Assembly (NCBI GenBank): GCA_025499625.1
Contig: JAFMVD010000045.1
Span: 1 to 49,113, forward strand
From: Carboxylicivirga fragile
Lineage (GTDB): Bacteria; Bacteroidota; Bacteroidia; Bacteroidales; Marinilabiliaceae
Length of the DNA stretch: 49,113 nt
Direction of reading: 5' to 3'
The notes beneath the pieces were generated by a model. It was not told where the DNA came from. It made no database searches and saw only the letters and a list, made by a program, of their open reading frames with translations. Positions 32,557 through 43,220 of this stretch are shown one piece after another (the stretch's first letter is position 1; the number at the start of each line of letters is the position of its first letter). The translations under genes and the position numbers were made by a program.

Positions 32557-35500
32557 ATGAACTACTTTACAAAGTATAAATTGAGTGTCGCAATTGTTTT
32601 CCTACTAGGTTTATTAGGAATGCAAAGTAATGCTCAAACTCTCCAGCAATATGAAAACGGTGTCCTAAAAGGTGCCATAAAGGTTAAGCTTAGACCTGAG
32701 GTGGTGGTTAGTCCGCAAGGTTTAAAATCTTTTTCTGTGGATGGTATTGCCAAAGTGGGAGTAACTGCCATTGATAAGTTAAATGTTGAGCATAAGGTTA
32801 ATAAGATGGAGCGGGTATTCCCCTATTCGCCCAAATTTGAGACGCGCCATCAAAAACATGGTTTGCATTTATGGTACCGAATAGAGATAGAAGATGATCA
32901 GGATATAAAAGAATTGGTGAAGTCTTATAGTCATGTCAGTGATATTGACGTGGCAGAACCATACTATGAAAAGCAATTGGTCCCATATTCTATTACGCAT
33001 ATGGATGAAGCTACTGCTGCAGCAATGAAATCAACGCAAACTTTGCCTTTTAATGATCCCATTTTAATTGACCAATGGCATTACAATAATACAGGTGACG
33101 GCGATGTTACTGAAGGTGCCGATATTAATCTCTATAAGGCTTGGGAAACGCAGGCGGGACAATCCAATGTGATTGTTTCTGTACACGATGAAGGTATTCA
33201 ATACGATCACGAGGATTTGCTCGCCAATATGTGGGTTAATGAAGCTGAGCTTTATGGTACAGAAGGTGTTGACGATGATGGGAATGGTTATGTCGATGAT
33301 GTTTATGGTTTTAATTTTACATCAGGGACAGGAGATTTTGTGGCTGCGGACCACGGAACCCATGTTGCAGGGACGGTTGCTGCTGTTAATAATAATGGTA
33401 TTGGTGTAGCTGGCGTAGCTGGCGGCACTGGAGCTGGCGATGGCGTTCGAATTATGGGCTGCCAAATTATTGGGGGAGACCAGTATCCTGATATAGCTGG
33501 TTCATTTGTGTATGCTGCCGATATGGGAGCTGTTATCTCACAAAATTCTTGGGGATGGCAAACCGATGGTGATTATGAACAATCCGTTTTGGACGCCATT
33601 GATTATTTTATTGAAGAGGCTGGAAATTATCCTGGTAGCCCAATGAAGGGTGGTGTCGCCATTTTTGCTGCCGGAAATAATGGCAGTAGTGGATTACATT
33701 ATCCGGCTGCTTATGAACCTACTGTGGCTGTTGGCGCAACAGGTCCAACAAATTTAATGACCGATTACTCCAATTATGGAACCTATATTGATATCACAGC
33801 CCCAGGTGGAGAAAATGCATTTGGGACTGAATTCGGTGTTCTGAGTACAATAAATTACGATGGATACGCCTACCTGGATGGCACATCAATGGCATGTCCG
33901 CACGTTTCAGGTGTGGCTGCTCTTATTGTTTCGGAACATGGAGGTGATGACTTTACGGTTGATGACTTAAAGGTTCATTTGCTAGGTGGAACGAATGTTT
34001 TGGATACATTACCTGGGAATGCTGAACGATTTGGTATGATGGGATTAGGTGGTACAGATGCCGAACTAGCTTTACGCTTAAACAATGGTATTCCTCCTAA
34101 TGTTATTGATGATTTAGAATTGAAGGGTATTTCTCAGGATTTTGCCAGTTTAAAATGGACGGTACCTGTTGATGAAGATGACGATAAAGCTTCATTTTTT
34201 GAAATATATTATTCCACAGTTGATTTTGATGAATCAAATATTGATTTGGCCGCAAAAGTGCTAGTTAAAAATAATAACCAAGCTGGTCATGAGTTTTCTT
34301 ATGAACTAGGTGGTTTAGAGGCTACAAGCGAATATTATTTTTCGGTAAAAGGCTTAGATCGATGGGGAAACGCCAGTGCGTTATCAAATAAAGTAGTTGG
34401 TACTACTAATGAGGGACCTGAAGTTGCCTATTCAGTGCCGGAAATAACTTTTAATATCGATGTTACTCAAGGAGCAGATGCAACGACCAATTTTGACTTA
34501 CTTAACGTTGGTGAAGGTGTACTAAAATGGGAAGTTTCTGAACGTCACATAAAAAATACGGATACGTATTCTGTTGAGGCCTTTAATTACCCGCTTGTAA
34601 ACTCTGCCTCAAAACTTCCAGAATTGCGATCAGCACCTATCGATACCTATGCTAGTTCGATAGTGCCGTATGCACAAAAACCAGTTGAAAATGATGATTT
34701 ATATTATTTTCACCCTGATTATTTATCCGCTTCGATGGTGACTGTTGGAGATGTTGATCTTCAGTATACCAATTCAATGGCAACACGTTTTGAGTTAACT
34801 CGTGAACAAGGTTTTAATATGACTCACTTTGAATTTGCCTTGAATCTTCCCAATTATCCAGATACGCCATTGGATGGACCCGTTATTTTGGAATTGTATG
34901 AAGGCATTGAAATGGAAAGTGCTAAACGAATATATGCTCAGGAGTATGTTCCTGAAGCAGAGACCATATGGCATTTTGTAGAAATGACCGAACAAGTGTT
35001 TTTCGAGAGTGGTGATGTATTTTTTATGGTTATACATGTTCCTGCTAATAATCGTTATCCCTTAATGGCTTCGTGGGGTTACTATTCAGACTTTACAGAT
35101 TTTCAGTTTTACAGTAATAATATGGGACAAACGTGGGATAATCTCGGTGAGGTGTTTAGTCCTGATTATGTCTGGGATGTAGCGGCTTGGAGTCGTTACG
35201 AACCACTTGAAACGTACCTTAAGTTATCTCCAAGAGAAGGTGTCGTTCAGGCCAATTCTGGTCAGGATATTCAGGTCGATCTTGATGCATCCAAATTAAT
35301 TAATGGTGATTACCAGGCAACGCTTTCTTTCCTTACCAATGAAACAGGTAAAGAAATTAATCATTTACCGGTTAATTTTACCGTAACTGGTAATAAGCCA
35401 ATACTCGAAAGTGAAAATGTACTTGAATTTGGAAATGTTTTTGTTGGCGAATCAACAGCAACAAGCATTGAAATTTCAAACAGTGGATTAGGTGCGTTTG

Positions 35501-38500
35501 CAGGTAACTCAACAATAGATGTGCAGATATCAAATCCTGATTTCCAGTTAACTCATAATGAACCTAGTATTATATATGCCCAGCGTAGCCAGACTTTATC
35601 ATTCCGTTATTGGCCAAAAGTTGCAGGCGCAAGTAATTCCTTGGTAACCTTAACCGATAAGGATGGGAACCAATATAAATTTAATTTATTTGGAGTAGGT
35701 ACTAATCCGCCGGTTGCAACAGTGGAACCAGCAGAGAATACCTTCTCTGATTTAAATTTAGGCGATGTGGTGAATGGATCGTTTACATTAAGAAATGATG
35801 GAGAATATCCATTAAAATACTATGTGCCGAAATTTGCTGATGGATCTAATTTGAATGGAAATAATACAGGACTGGTTCACCTTTTTGGTTATGCGGCAGG
35901 ACAAGTTGAAGGTGATGAAACTACTAATGCATTTGACTGGGTTGATATTTCTTCAACTGGTATTGAGGTAGGGCAACAGTTTGCTAGCAATGCTAAAACA
36001 ACATATATAGATGTACCTATTGGTTTTGACTTTCCATTTTTTGAGGAAAAGGAAGATACGGTATATATAACAAAACAAGGAGCATTAAGCTTTACTACCG
36101 ATGGTTGGTTTAATTCTCAACCAGTTATGTATGGTAATTCAACACAAGCCAGTAAACTAATATGTGCCTACGGATTGGAAATGGATCTATCCAAGGGTGG
36201 TGCTATTTATTATCAGAAGTATCCGGATAGGATTGTGGTACAATACGATAAGATTCCAGCGGAATATTTGAATGAAGAATATGCCCTGCAATACACCAAT
36301 GTCACTTTCCAAATCATCCTATTAATTAGTGGTGATATTGAAATTAATTATAAAGATTTAGGAACAATACCTTATGGCAAAAGTGCTTTGGGTTATCGTA
36401 CTTCTATGCAAGTATCCATTTTTGATGAAGGATTGAATGATGGCATATTGCTGAATGGGTTTATTTCTCCTGATATTGATAATGGTGGAGCTTTTGAAAG
36501 TCGATTAATATCTGACATGCCACCAACAACCGGGTATATGATGTATTTCCGTTATCCAGGTCTTGGTTCGGTGCAAAGTGTGACCAATCCATTTGGAACA
36601 TTACAAGTGGGAGAAAGTGTGCAGTTGGATTATGTGGTTGACACAAAAGATCTGTTTGTAGATGATTTTGTAGAGCGTATCAATGTGATTAGTAATGATC
36701 CGGTGACCAATCCTGCTGTGCATAGTATTAATTTGAATATTGTTTCTGGTGGTGATGTTGATTATCAGTATAATGTTGAAACGATAGAATTTGGGAATGT
36801 TTTTCAACGTGATGTTGTAATAAAAACCTTCGCCATTAGTAATGTTGGTAAAGCCATTGGAACAATTGAAAGCATCAGCTTCCAGAATGGAAACTACACA
36901 GCTGAAGGCTATTTACCTGTTGAGTTAAAACCAAACTCAAGGGTAGAGTACATCATCACCATCAATAGTGATGAGATAGGTAATAAAGACGATGTATTGA
37001 TATTTACAGATAAACTTGGAAATACCTATCAAATTCCTGTCCATGGCAATGTAGTTGAAGCTCCAATAATATCCACTTCGATAAATGAATTGAGCGAAAC
37101 ATTGAATTTTGGGTCTAGTAAATCTTCTGTGTTATCTATTGATAATACAGGTAAAAACCCAATGAAAATCTCACCTGTTGGAAATGAGTGGCTATCAATT
37201 GTTGAGCAAGGCTACGCGGGTCAGACAGAAAATGTGGATTATCATGTCACCTTTGAAGAAATAGCTGGTTCAAGTTATGATAATTGGATAGATATTAGAG
37301 AAACCGGAAAGCGACTTGATCCGGGAGATATGTACGAAACAGATAAATTTTGGAGAGTAGAGAAATTACCATTTGAGTTCCCATTCTATGGCAACTTGCA
37401 AGATTCTGTTTATATTGGGTTTAATGGAATTATCATGTTTGAAAAAACAGATGAAGCCTTAACTTTTGGACCTCAAGATTTAATTCCAAGTGAAGACGCT
37501 CCCGATAATTTTATCGCACCCCTTTGGGGGCCTATAGGCCCGGCATGGTTAGAGATATATCCAACCACAGGGACTTACTATCAGGAATTTGATGACAAGG
37601 TAGTGATTCAATTTCAGGAATATGAGAATTTATTTGGCATGGGACATCCTGTCTCTTTTGAGCTAGTACTGTATGCCAATGGAAACATCAAATTTATGTA
37701 CTACTTCCCATGGGAGGAAGCAACAACACAATGGTGTGTTGCGGGTATTGAAAATCCTGATGGCACTATCGGTCATGCGCCCTCACAATTTGTAGCTAAT
37801 CTTATTAAGGATGGTTCGGTGATCACATTTGTTCCTGTTGAAGAATACGAGATAGACGCTAATTCAAGTAAGAGTTTTGAATTGACCTACGATGCAAGAA
37901 GCGTCTATGGTGGTGCTTATCAGGAAGATTTACTTTTAACAAATAACACACCTGATGCCCCTGATTATGCTCTGCCGGTAACAATGACAGTTATTGGAAA
38001 TAAAAAGATAGAACTACGAGATAGTTTGAAACTAGGCGAGGTTTTTATTTATGATGAGGTGAATGAAGAAGATAATTCGACATCAGCCAGAGTTTATGAT
38101 ATGAACTTCACACTTGCCAATATAGGTACTGAGAAGATCTTTATCACACGAATGCGCTTACAGGAACGAGCAAGCGGTTTAACTGTTATGGGCGATCAGG
38201 ATAAATATGGAACGTCTGGCGCTGAAGATCCATGGGTTGATCTTTCTCGTAAGAACTTAAATACCTATTTAAAACCTGAGAATAGCGAGACTTTTAATCT
38301 GAGAGTTAAGGCGACAATGCCAGAGAGCATAGTAGACACCGTTGTGGTATACTGCGACCTTGAGGGGGGCTTGTATAAGATTCCTGTTTCAGCATCTTAC
38401 ACCAATCCACCAGTGGTGAATATTCAGTCCGAAGGTCTTGAGATATTTACGAATAGCGAGGATGAAATTATTAACGAGTCTGTTGTATTGGATAATATAA

Positions 38501-40212
38501 AAGGTGAAGCCGATTTAACTTATGAGATTGACTTTGACTTTGTGCGAGCAACTGAGCCAAAGCCCAACTCGACAACATCAGCAGTAATTAACAATGCAAG
38601 TGATAATATCGTACCAGAAATAGCATCAATAACTATTGAAAGCAATCACCTGAAAAGCACCGAGGTTGAAGGTCTGGATACTGATGAATACAACAGAATA
38701 CTCGAATATGAAACGGTAGACGAACCAACTGGAATGATTGGTTTTGGTGGAGGTGCTAGATTTTATGCTGCTACGGCCTATGATGCACCAGCTAGTGGTT
38801 TTAATTTAACACATGCCATGGCATGGATTGGCTGGGGTGAAACTTTGCAAGCCGATATCGAGGTTCTAATTTATGGTGGGGCCGAAAAATTATTAGATGC
38901 CACTTTATTGTATTCGCAAACTTATGAAATAAACGAGTCGGAAGCTAATACAGAAGGCGAATTCAGAATCTTCGAACTAGATCAGAACCTACTTTTCTAT
39001 CCGAATGAAAAGTTCTTTGTGATGTTTAAATTTGATAAAGATTTAGCTTATCCACTGGGACATTTTGATGTTGAAGAACCAATAGTTGATCGCTATTATT
39101 TTGGAAATGATGAAACCATATTTGAACTAGTAGACGCTGGTTACGAAGATATGGGATGGATAATGAAAGCTGCCGAGAAGGATTATAAATCAAATATTTG
39201 GGCCATATTGGATTCTGAGAAAACAGGAACTATTGTTCCAGGTGAATCAAATCAACTTGATATGACCTTTATAGCAGAGTATGCTGAGCAAGGTATTAAC
39301 ATTGCTAATATGTTGGTGAAGAGTAACGATCCAGTTACACCAATTGATACATTAATTATTACTCTTAACCGTAACAAAGGGCCTCAGTTTACCGATGGTG
39401 ACAATATTTATTATGCCATTAATGAAGCAGATGTTTTAGTGCATAATGTTGTTGCTATTGATGAAGAAGGTGATTCGTTCACTTTAGAATTAAAGGAAGA
39501 GTATGAGTATGTGACTGCTTCTTCAAATGATAATGCTTTGGAAGTCACTTTTGCGCCTGATTACGATGGAGCAGGTGTACATCAAATAGTAGTTGTTGGA
39601 ACTGATTCATATGGTAATGAAAATAGTTTTATAATTGATGTAGCAGTATCAGATGTGAACAGAGCGCCAATCGAAAGTCCAGAGATTGGGAATCAATATT
39701 ATATTCTTGAGACAGAAGAAAGCTACAATATAGATCTGTCAGAATACATTATTGATCCGGATGGTGATATGGTTTTATTCCAAATGGAACGGCAAGGGTC
39801 TGATATTGTTGATATCTACACTGGAGGAACTTCTACTATTAGTATGCAGACCAAGGCCTTGGGATCGGGAAGTATGAAAATTACTGCCTTTGATGAGTAT
39901 GGTGAGAAATTAGAGACCAGCTTTAATGTTTTTGTTGATCACCGTACAGCTGTGGATAGTGAAGATTATAAATCATTCCTGGTTTATCCAAACCCAACCA
40001 ATGGCCTTTTAAATATTGAGATGGAAGATGTTGACAATGCTAATGTGAAAGTTAGAATTAGTAATGCTTCTGGAATATTAGTGAAAGCATTTGAGCAGGA
40101 ATTGCTGGGTGAACAAATGACAGTCAATTTGGAGTCGCTAGCGCAAGGTATTTATTTCTTAGAAGTGCAGAATGGAGAAGAGCTTAAAGTTCAAAAAATA
40201 ACAAAAAAATAA
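32557..40212 (+). CDS. Giant T9SS-secreted subtilisin-like (S8) protease
   Basis: 2551 residues. Signal peptide (about 1-27, SNAQ). Propeptide-like segment to about 170. Subtilase domain with Asp211 in SVHDEGIQYDHEDL, His266 in DHGTHVAGTVAA, oxyanion Asn330 in SQNSWGW, and Ser444 in GTSMACPHVSGVAAL, so the triad is intact. Then a fibronectin III-like region (about 515-620) and a long array of beta domains, with repeated ASH/choice-of-anchor-type motifs (LEFGNVFVGESTA, IEFGNVFQRDVV) and two related modules near 1106-1290 and 1554-1765 (PFEFPFYGNLQDSVYIGFNG). A cadherin-like domain is near 2275-2370. The last 80 residues form a T9SS type A sorting domain (YPNPTNGLLNIE to the end). Predicted to be exported and anchored or released at the cell surface. 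Confidence 0.93.
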   Translation: MNYFTKYKLSVAIVFLLGLLGMQSNAQTLQQYENGVLKGAIKVKLRPEVVVSPQGLKSFSVDGIAKVGVTAIDKLNVEHKVNKMERVFPYSPKFETRHQKHGLHLWYRIEIEDDQDIKELVKSYSHVSDIDVAEPYYEKQLVPYSITHMDEATAAAMKSTQTLPFNDPILIDQWHYNNTGDGDVTEGADINLYKAWETQAGQSNVIVSVHDEGIQYDHEDLLANMWVNEAELYGTEGVDDDGNGYVDDVYGFNFTSGTGDFVAADHGTHVAGTVAAVNNNGIGVAGVAGGTGAGDGVRIMGCQIIGGDQYPDIAGSFVYAADMGAVISQNSWGWQTDGDYEQSVLDAIDYFIEEAGNYPGSPMKGGVAIFAAGNNGSSGLHYPAAYEPTVAVGATGPTNLMTDYSNYGTYIDITAPGGENAFGTEFGVLSTINYDGYAYLDGTSMACPHVSGVAALIVSEHGGDDFTVDDLKVHLLGGTNVLDTLPGNAERFGMMGLGGTDAELALRLNNGIPPNVIDDLELKGISQDFASLKWTVPVDEDDDKASFFEIYYSTVDFDESNIDLAAKVLVKNNNQAGHEFSYELGGLEATSEYYFSVKGLDRWGNASALSNKVVGTTNEGPEVAYSVPEITFNIDVTQGADATTNFDLLNVGEGVLKWEVSERHIKNTDTYSVEAFNYPLVNSASKLPELRSAPIDTYASSIVPYAQKPVENDDLYYFHPDYLSASMVTVGDVDLQYTNSMATRFELTREQGFNMTHFEFALNLPNYPDTPLDGPVILELYEGIEMESAKRIYAQEYVPEAETIWHFVEMTEQVFFESGDVFFMVIHVPANNRYPLMASWGYYSDFTDFQFYSNNMGQTWDNLGEVFSPDYVWDVAAWSRYEPLETYLKLSPREGVVQANSGQDIQVDLDASKLINGDYQATLSFLTNETGKEINHLPVNFTVTGNKPILESENVLEFGNVFVGESTATSIEISNSGLGAFAGNSTIDVQISNPDFQLTHNEPSIIYAQRSQTLSFRYWPKVAGASNSLVTLTDKDGNQYKFNLFGVGTNPPVATVEPAENTFSDLNLGDVVNGSFTLRNDGEYPLKYYVPKFADGSNLNGNNTGLVHLFGYAAGQVEGDETTNAFDWVDISSTGIEVGQQFASNAKTTYIDVPIGFDFPFFEEKEDTVYITKQGALSFTTDGWFNSQPVMYGNSTQASKLICAYGLEMDLSKGGAIYYQKYPDRIVVQYDKIPAEYLNEEYALQYTNVTFQIILLISGDIEINYKDLGTIPYGKSALGYRTSMQVSIFDEGLNDGILLNGFISPDIDNGGAFESRLISDMPPTTGYMMYFRYPGLGSVQSVTNPFGTLQVGESVQLDYVVDTKDLFVDDFVERINVISNDPVTNPAVHSINLNIVSGGDVDYQYNVETIEFGNVFQRDVVIKTFAISNVGKAIGTIESISFQNGNYTAEGYLPVELKPNSRVEYIITINSDEIGNKDDVLIFTDKLGNTYQIPVHGNVVEAPIISTSINELSETLNFGSSKSSVLSIDNTGKNPMKISPVGNEWLSIVEQGYAGQTENVDYHVTFEEIAGSSYDNWIDIRETGKRLDPGDMYETDKFWRVEKLPFEFPFYGNLQDSVYIGFNGIIMFEKTDEALTFGPQDLIPSEDAPDNFIAPLWGPIGPAWLEIYPTTGTYYQEFDDKVVIQFQEYENLFGMGHPVSFELVLYANGNIKFMYYFPWEEATTQWCVAGIENPDGTIGHAPSQFVANLIKDGSVITFVPVEEYEIDANSSKSFELTYDARSVYGGAYQEDLLLTNNTPDAPDYALPVTMTVIGNKKIELRDSLKLGEVFIYDEVNEEDNSTSARVYDMNFTLANIGTEKIFITRMRLQERASGLTVMGDQDKYGTSGAEDPWVDLSRKNLNTYLKPENSETFNLRVKATMPESIVDTVVVYCDLEGGLYKIPVSASYTNPPVVNIQSEGLEIFTNSEDEIINESVVLDNIKGEADLTYEIDFDFVRATEPKPNSTTSAVINNASDNIVPEIASITIESNHLKSTEVEGLDTDEYNRILEYETVDEPTGMIGFGGGARFYAATAYDAPASGFNLTHAMAWIGWGETLQADIEVLIYGGAEKLLDATLLYSQTYEINESEANTEGEFRIFELDQNLLFYPNEKFFVMFKFDKDLAYPLGHFDVEEPIVDRYYFGNDETIFELVDAGYEDMGWIMKAAEKDYKSNIWAILDSEKTGTIVPGESNQLDMTFIAEYAEQGINIANMLVKSNDPVTPIDTLIITLNRNKGPQFTDGDNIYYAINEADVLVHNVVAIDEEGDSFTLELKEEYEYVTASSNDNALEVTFAPDYDGAGVHQIVVVGTDSYGNENSFIIDVAVSDVNRAPIESPEIGNQYYILETEESYNIDLSEYIIDPDGDMVLFQMERQGSDIVDIYTGGTSTISMQTKALGSGSMKITAFDEYGEKLETSFNVFVDHRTAVDSEDYKSFLVYPNPTNGLLNIEMEDVDNANVKVRISNASGILVKAFEQELLGEQMTVNLESLAQGIYFLEVQNGEELKVQKITKK

Positions 40213-40230
40213 GTGTCGGAAACTTATGCA

Positions 40231-40261
40231 AGCAAGAGCAATGTTAGTTCATTGCCTTGCT
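40231..40261 (+). repeat. Hairpin between protease and DUF4625-like genes
   Basis: AGCAAGAGCAATG (40231-40243) and CATTGCCTTGCT (40250-40261) form a 12-bp stem with one bulged base and a 6-base loop, 18 bases after the protease stop. No T-tract follows, so attenuation or RNA stabilisation is more likely than full termination. Confidence 0.55.
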
Positions 40262-40289
40262 CCTAAAAAACTGATTTAAACAGAATACT

Positions 40290-40742
40290 ATGAACAATTC
40301 AAAAAACAAATTCAACATGACAAATATCTCAAAGTGTTTGGGTTTGATAACTATGCTTCTTTTTTTGAGCTTGACAGCATCTTGCGAAAAAGAAGGTGAT
40401 AAGGAAAGTCCGATTGCAAGTATTGAGACTCCTACAATTGGCCAGAAGTATTATCGAGGAGAAGTGATTTATTTAAATGCCCTATTTACCGACAATGAAG
40501 GTTTAGCGCGTTGTGAAATCTCCATGGCATCAACAAAATCGACTTATGGCTGGGATGATCCATGGATGCCTGAAACAGATGTGATTCAATTAAGTGGGCA
40601 GAAACAACAAATTGAGCAATACTTAGTGTTTAACGGACCTATCCCATTGGACATCATGTCATCGGCATATGTCATTAATATAAGAGTATTTGATGGAGCC
40701 GGCAATATGACTCATTACTCTAGAAATATAGAAATTGAATAA
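40290..40742 (+). CDS. Lipoprotein resembling DUF4625
   Basis: 150 residues with a lipoprotein signal ending SLTASC (lipidated Cys32, or Cys23 if the second ATG at 40317 is used). The mature part is a single beta-sandwich-like domain beginning SPIASIETPTIGQKYYRGEVIYLNA, with DNEGLARCEI and the ending YVINIRVFDGAGN, which matches the DUF4625 family of Bacteroidota as I recall it. No catalytic motif. Its place after the protease suggests a surface partner or substrate-binding protein. Confidence 0.75.
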   Translation: MNNSKNKFNMTNISKCLGLITMLLFLSLTASCEKEGDKESPIASIETPTIGQKYYRGEVIYLNALFTDNEGLARCEISMASTKSTYGWDDPWMPETDVIQLSGQKQQIEQYLVFNGPIPLDIMSSAYVINIRVFDGAGNMTHYSRNIEIE

Positions 40743-40782
40743 TTTAAAATAGTTTTCCTATCGTCTGAAAAACTAAATAATT

Positions 40783-40815
40783 GTGGTGCTCTTCGTTTCT
40801 TAACAGAGAGCCCAC
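40783..40815 (+). repeat. Hairpin in the leader of the propeller-like protein gene
   Basis: GTGGTGCTCT (40783-40792) and AGAGCCCAC (40807-40815) form a 9-bp stem with one bulge. A similar AGAGCCC-containing hairpin lies at 48631-48660 before a gene with a matching leader and signal peptide. Confidence 0.45.
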
Positions 40816-40881
40816 TCCCTAAAATCACAGACGGGACGTTTTATGTTAAGTAACACTTTTATTAACCAAAATAGATTACAC

Positions 40882-42936
40882 ATGAAAAGATTTACCTTTT
40901 TATTAACTGCACTTTTAACCATTAGCTCTGCGATTAACGCGCAGCGTGTTCCGGAGCAGAATGCTTTTTTAGTTCATACATTTAGCGGCACTGTTTCTTC
41001 GGCACAGGCTTATGAAGATGGTGTTATGTGGATTGGGAATGATGGAACAAACGATGTTATTGGATACTCTTCTGATGGTATCTCTTTTTCAACGCTTGAA
41101 AACTTAGAGGATGGCAGCGCCTCAAGATTAAGCACCTGGTCAGGATCAGGCCTTGGCTTCTTTTATGGAAACAAGACTAGCGATGGAGCTGGTATTGATC
41201 TTAGAGTCAATGATAATGGTACGGGACGTTTATTGTGGGATCAGAGTGATGGTCACGACCCTTCCTTTCCAGCATTGACAAATGTACTTAGGGTAGATCA
41301 AGGTTCGGATGGCTATCGATACTATTATATCGCCCAAGGTATTTTAGATAATATTACAGGTTATGAAGCTACTATCTATGAAACCGACGGTACTGATTTC
41401 GGCACGATTGAGGTGGAGAAAGAATTAACTAATGCCAATCCTTTTGATCCTAATCAGCGAATTTCTGTGAAACTAAGTCAACGTAATGCAGCGGGTATTC
41501 TTGATGGGGTAATGTTTAATGATAAATTGCATTTTATAACAGGGACGGAAGCTACAAATGGCATGTATTCTTCATTGTGTTATATCGACTATGATTCCAA
41601 TGGATCCACGGTGAGATTCTTAGCTAAAGGAGATAATGAGGTATTGGAATGGTCAAATTTAGTTGCTACAGATACTTACCTGTACACATCCTTTTGGTAT
41701 GATAATAACGGAATTGGTGAGCGTGGTGGAATGCAAGCAATAGATGCTGCAGGACAAGTGAGTATTGTAAACAATGGATCAGTGTTAACCTTTACCAACG
41801 ACAAACCAATTGTAGCTAACAATAAGGTATATGCCATTACAGAGGCAAGTTTTAGTGGAGTAAAGAAATTAGCGGTGATTAATTCCCCGACGGATGTAGA
41901 TATATATCATATCAATGCCGAAGCAGAAACAGATAATGTCTCTAATCTGGTTGTTAGTGGTAATAAGTTGTATTTCTGGGCAAGTCAGACAGGAAGTGAT
42001 AAATATTATTTATACGTACTTCGTTTAGATCAAGATGGAGCACAGCCAGTAGAAGCAAGCTCTGTGTATGAGGGGCAGGATATTACAGCCATGGTTGCAT
42101 TGGAGGATGGTAGCGTAGCTTATTCTCACTTGAATTCGCTTGGATCTGCTGCAAGTGTTACGGAAGGTTTTAATGGAACTGCTTATGCTGCTGTGGATGA
42201 AGATAAAATAGACTATACATTTACCTACTCTTGGAATGGTGAAATTGTTGAAATTATTGCTCAGGGAAATGAGTTGTTTTATTTTGTTGAAACTACGGAT
42301 GAGGTAACAAGTGATCCGAAAGTAAAAATATATCAATTAAGCCATGTGCCTGCTGAAGCGACTAAACCGAGCCCACTTCCTACAACAACTTTTTATCGAG
42401 GTAACTATATCTTTAATGTCACGGATTCAGAAACAAGTAATCCTATTGAAGGTGCAAGTGTTACGATTCGTCAGAAAGCGTTGTTACTAGATGAAATGAG
42501 TGCATCAACCAATACCAGTGGTCAAGCATTCTATGCATGGAAACCAATAACGTATTATCATTTCACGGTAAGTGCTGTTGGATATGAAACAGTTGAGTAT
42601 GATGAATGGGCTACCATATGGATGCCAGATGAGCTATATAATGCATTTGGAACAAGAGATGTGCAGCTAACACCAGATGGATCGACTGCTATCGGTGATA
42701 TTGCAGAAGGGGCTATTCAACTTTATCCGAATCCTGTAAGTGATATTATTAATCTGAAATCTGATATCTCTATTACTTCTGTTGAATTATACAGCTTAGC
42801 AGGAAATAAAGTGATGGAAGTTCGTAATCAAAATATTTCCTCAATAGATGTTGCAAATATTCCTGCAGGTATTTATGTCGTAATCGTTACCGATACGAAT
42901 GGAAGAAGAGAAACAATAAAGGTAACAAAGCACTAG
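40882..42936 (+). CDS. T9SS-sorted secreted protein with propeller-like body and carboxypeptidase-regulatory-like domain
   Basis: 684 residues from the ATG at 40882 (the frame opens at 40843, but only the inner start gives a proper signal peptide, KRFTFLLTALLTISSAINAQ). The body (about 25-490) is made of repeated strands with motifs such as YETDGTDFGT and NKLYFWASQTG, suggesting a beta-propeller, with no catalytic residues visible. About 490-580 resembles carboxypeptidase regulatory (Ig-like) domains (DSETSNPIEGASVTIRQKA, VSAVGYETVEYD). The C-terminal 75 residues are a T9SS type A sorting domain (IQLYPNPVSDIINLK, IPAGIYVVIVTD). Likely a surface binding or adhesion protein. Confidence 0.82.
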   Translation: MKRFTFLLTALLTISSAINAQRVPEQNAFLVHTFSGTVSSAQAYEDGVMWIGNDGTNDVIGYSSDGISFSTLENLEDGSASRLSTWSGSGLGFFYGNKTSDGAGIDLRVNDNGTGRLLWDQSDGHDPSFPALTNVLRVDQGSDGYRYYYIAQGILDNITGYEATIYETDGTDFGTIEVEKELTNANPFDPNQRISVKLSQRNAAGILDGVMFNDKLHFITGTEATNGMYSSLCYIDYDSNGSTVRFLAKGDNEVLEWSNLVATDTYLYTSFWYDNNGIGERGGMQAIDAAGQVSIVNNGSVLTFTNDKPIVANNKVYAITEASFSGVKKLAVINSPTDVDIYHINAEAETDNVSNLVVSGNKLYFWASQTGSDKYYLYVLRLDQDGAQPVEASSVYEGQDITAMVALEDGSVAYSHLNSLGSAASVTEGFNGTAYAAVDEDKIDYTFTYSWNGEIVEIIAQGNELFYFVETTDEVTSDPKVKIYQLSHVPAEATKPSPLPTTTFYRGNYIFNVTDSETSNPIEGASVTIRQKALLLDEMSASTNTSGQAFYAWKPITYYHFTVSAVGYETVEYDEWATIWMPDELYNAFGTRDVQLTPDGSTAIGDIAEGAIQLYPNPVSDIINLKSDISITSVELYSLAGNKVMEVRNQNISSIDVANIPAGIYVVIVTDTNGRRETIKVTKH

Positions 42937-43001
42937 GACTAGCCTATTCTAGTAGTCGCAAAATACATTAGGCTAAAGGTTTAGATTTTAATTGCTAGGA
43001 T

Positions 43002-43034
43002 CAACCGTGTTCAACGGAGCACGGTTGTTTTAAA
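43002..43034 (+). terminator. Rho-independent terminator before susC
   Basis: CAACCGTG (43002-43009) pairs perfectly with CACGGTTG (43020-43027) around a 10-base loop and is followed by TTTTAAAA. It separates the T9SS protein gene from the SusC/D operon. Confidence 0.82.
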
Positions 43035-43220
43035 AGTTCGCTTCATTCACTGCAAGGTATTAATACATGCGGCTTAGATATTAACATGTCTAATTTAAAG
43101 TAGTAAATCTTAATTAAAAGGGGTTAATAAAAGTTAGGATAACACTTTAATTGTATAGAAGTCATAAAATTAAGATCAATTAGAAATCAAGATAATAGTC
43201 AACAAATTAAATTATTTTCT
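43035..43220 (+). other. Leader region of the SusC/SusD operon
   Basis: 186 AT-rich bases from the terminator to the SusC ATG. No exact TAnnTTTG box was found (nearest, TAACACTTTAA about 43140). It likely holds the promoter because a terminator lies just upstream. No anti-sigma or ECF sigma gene is in the window. Confidence 0.4.
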
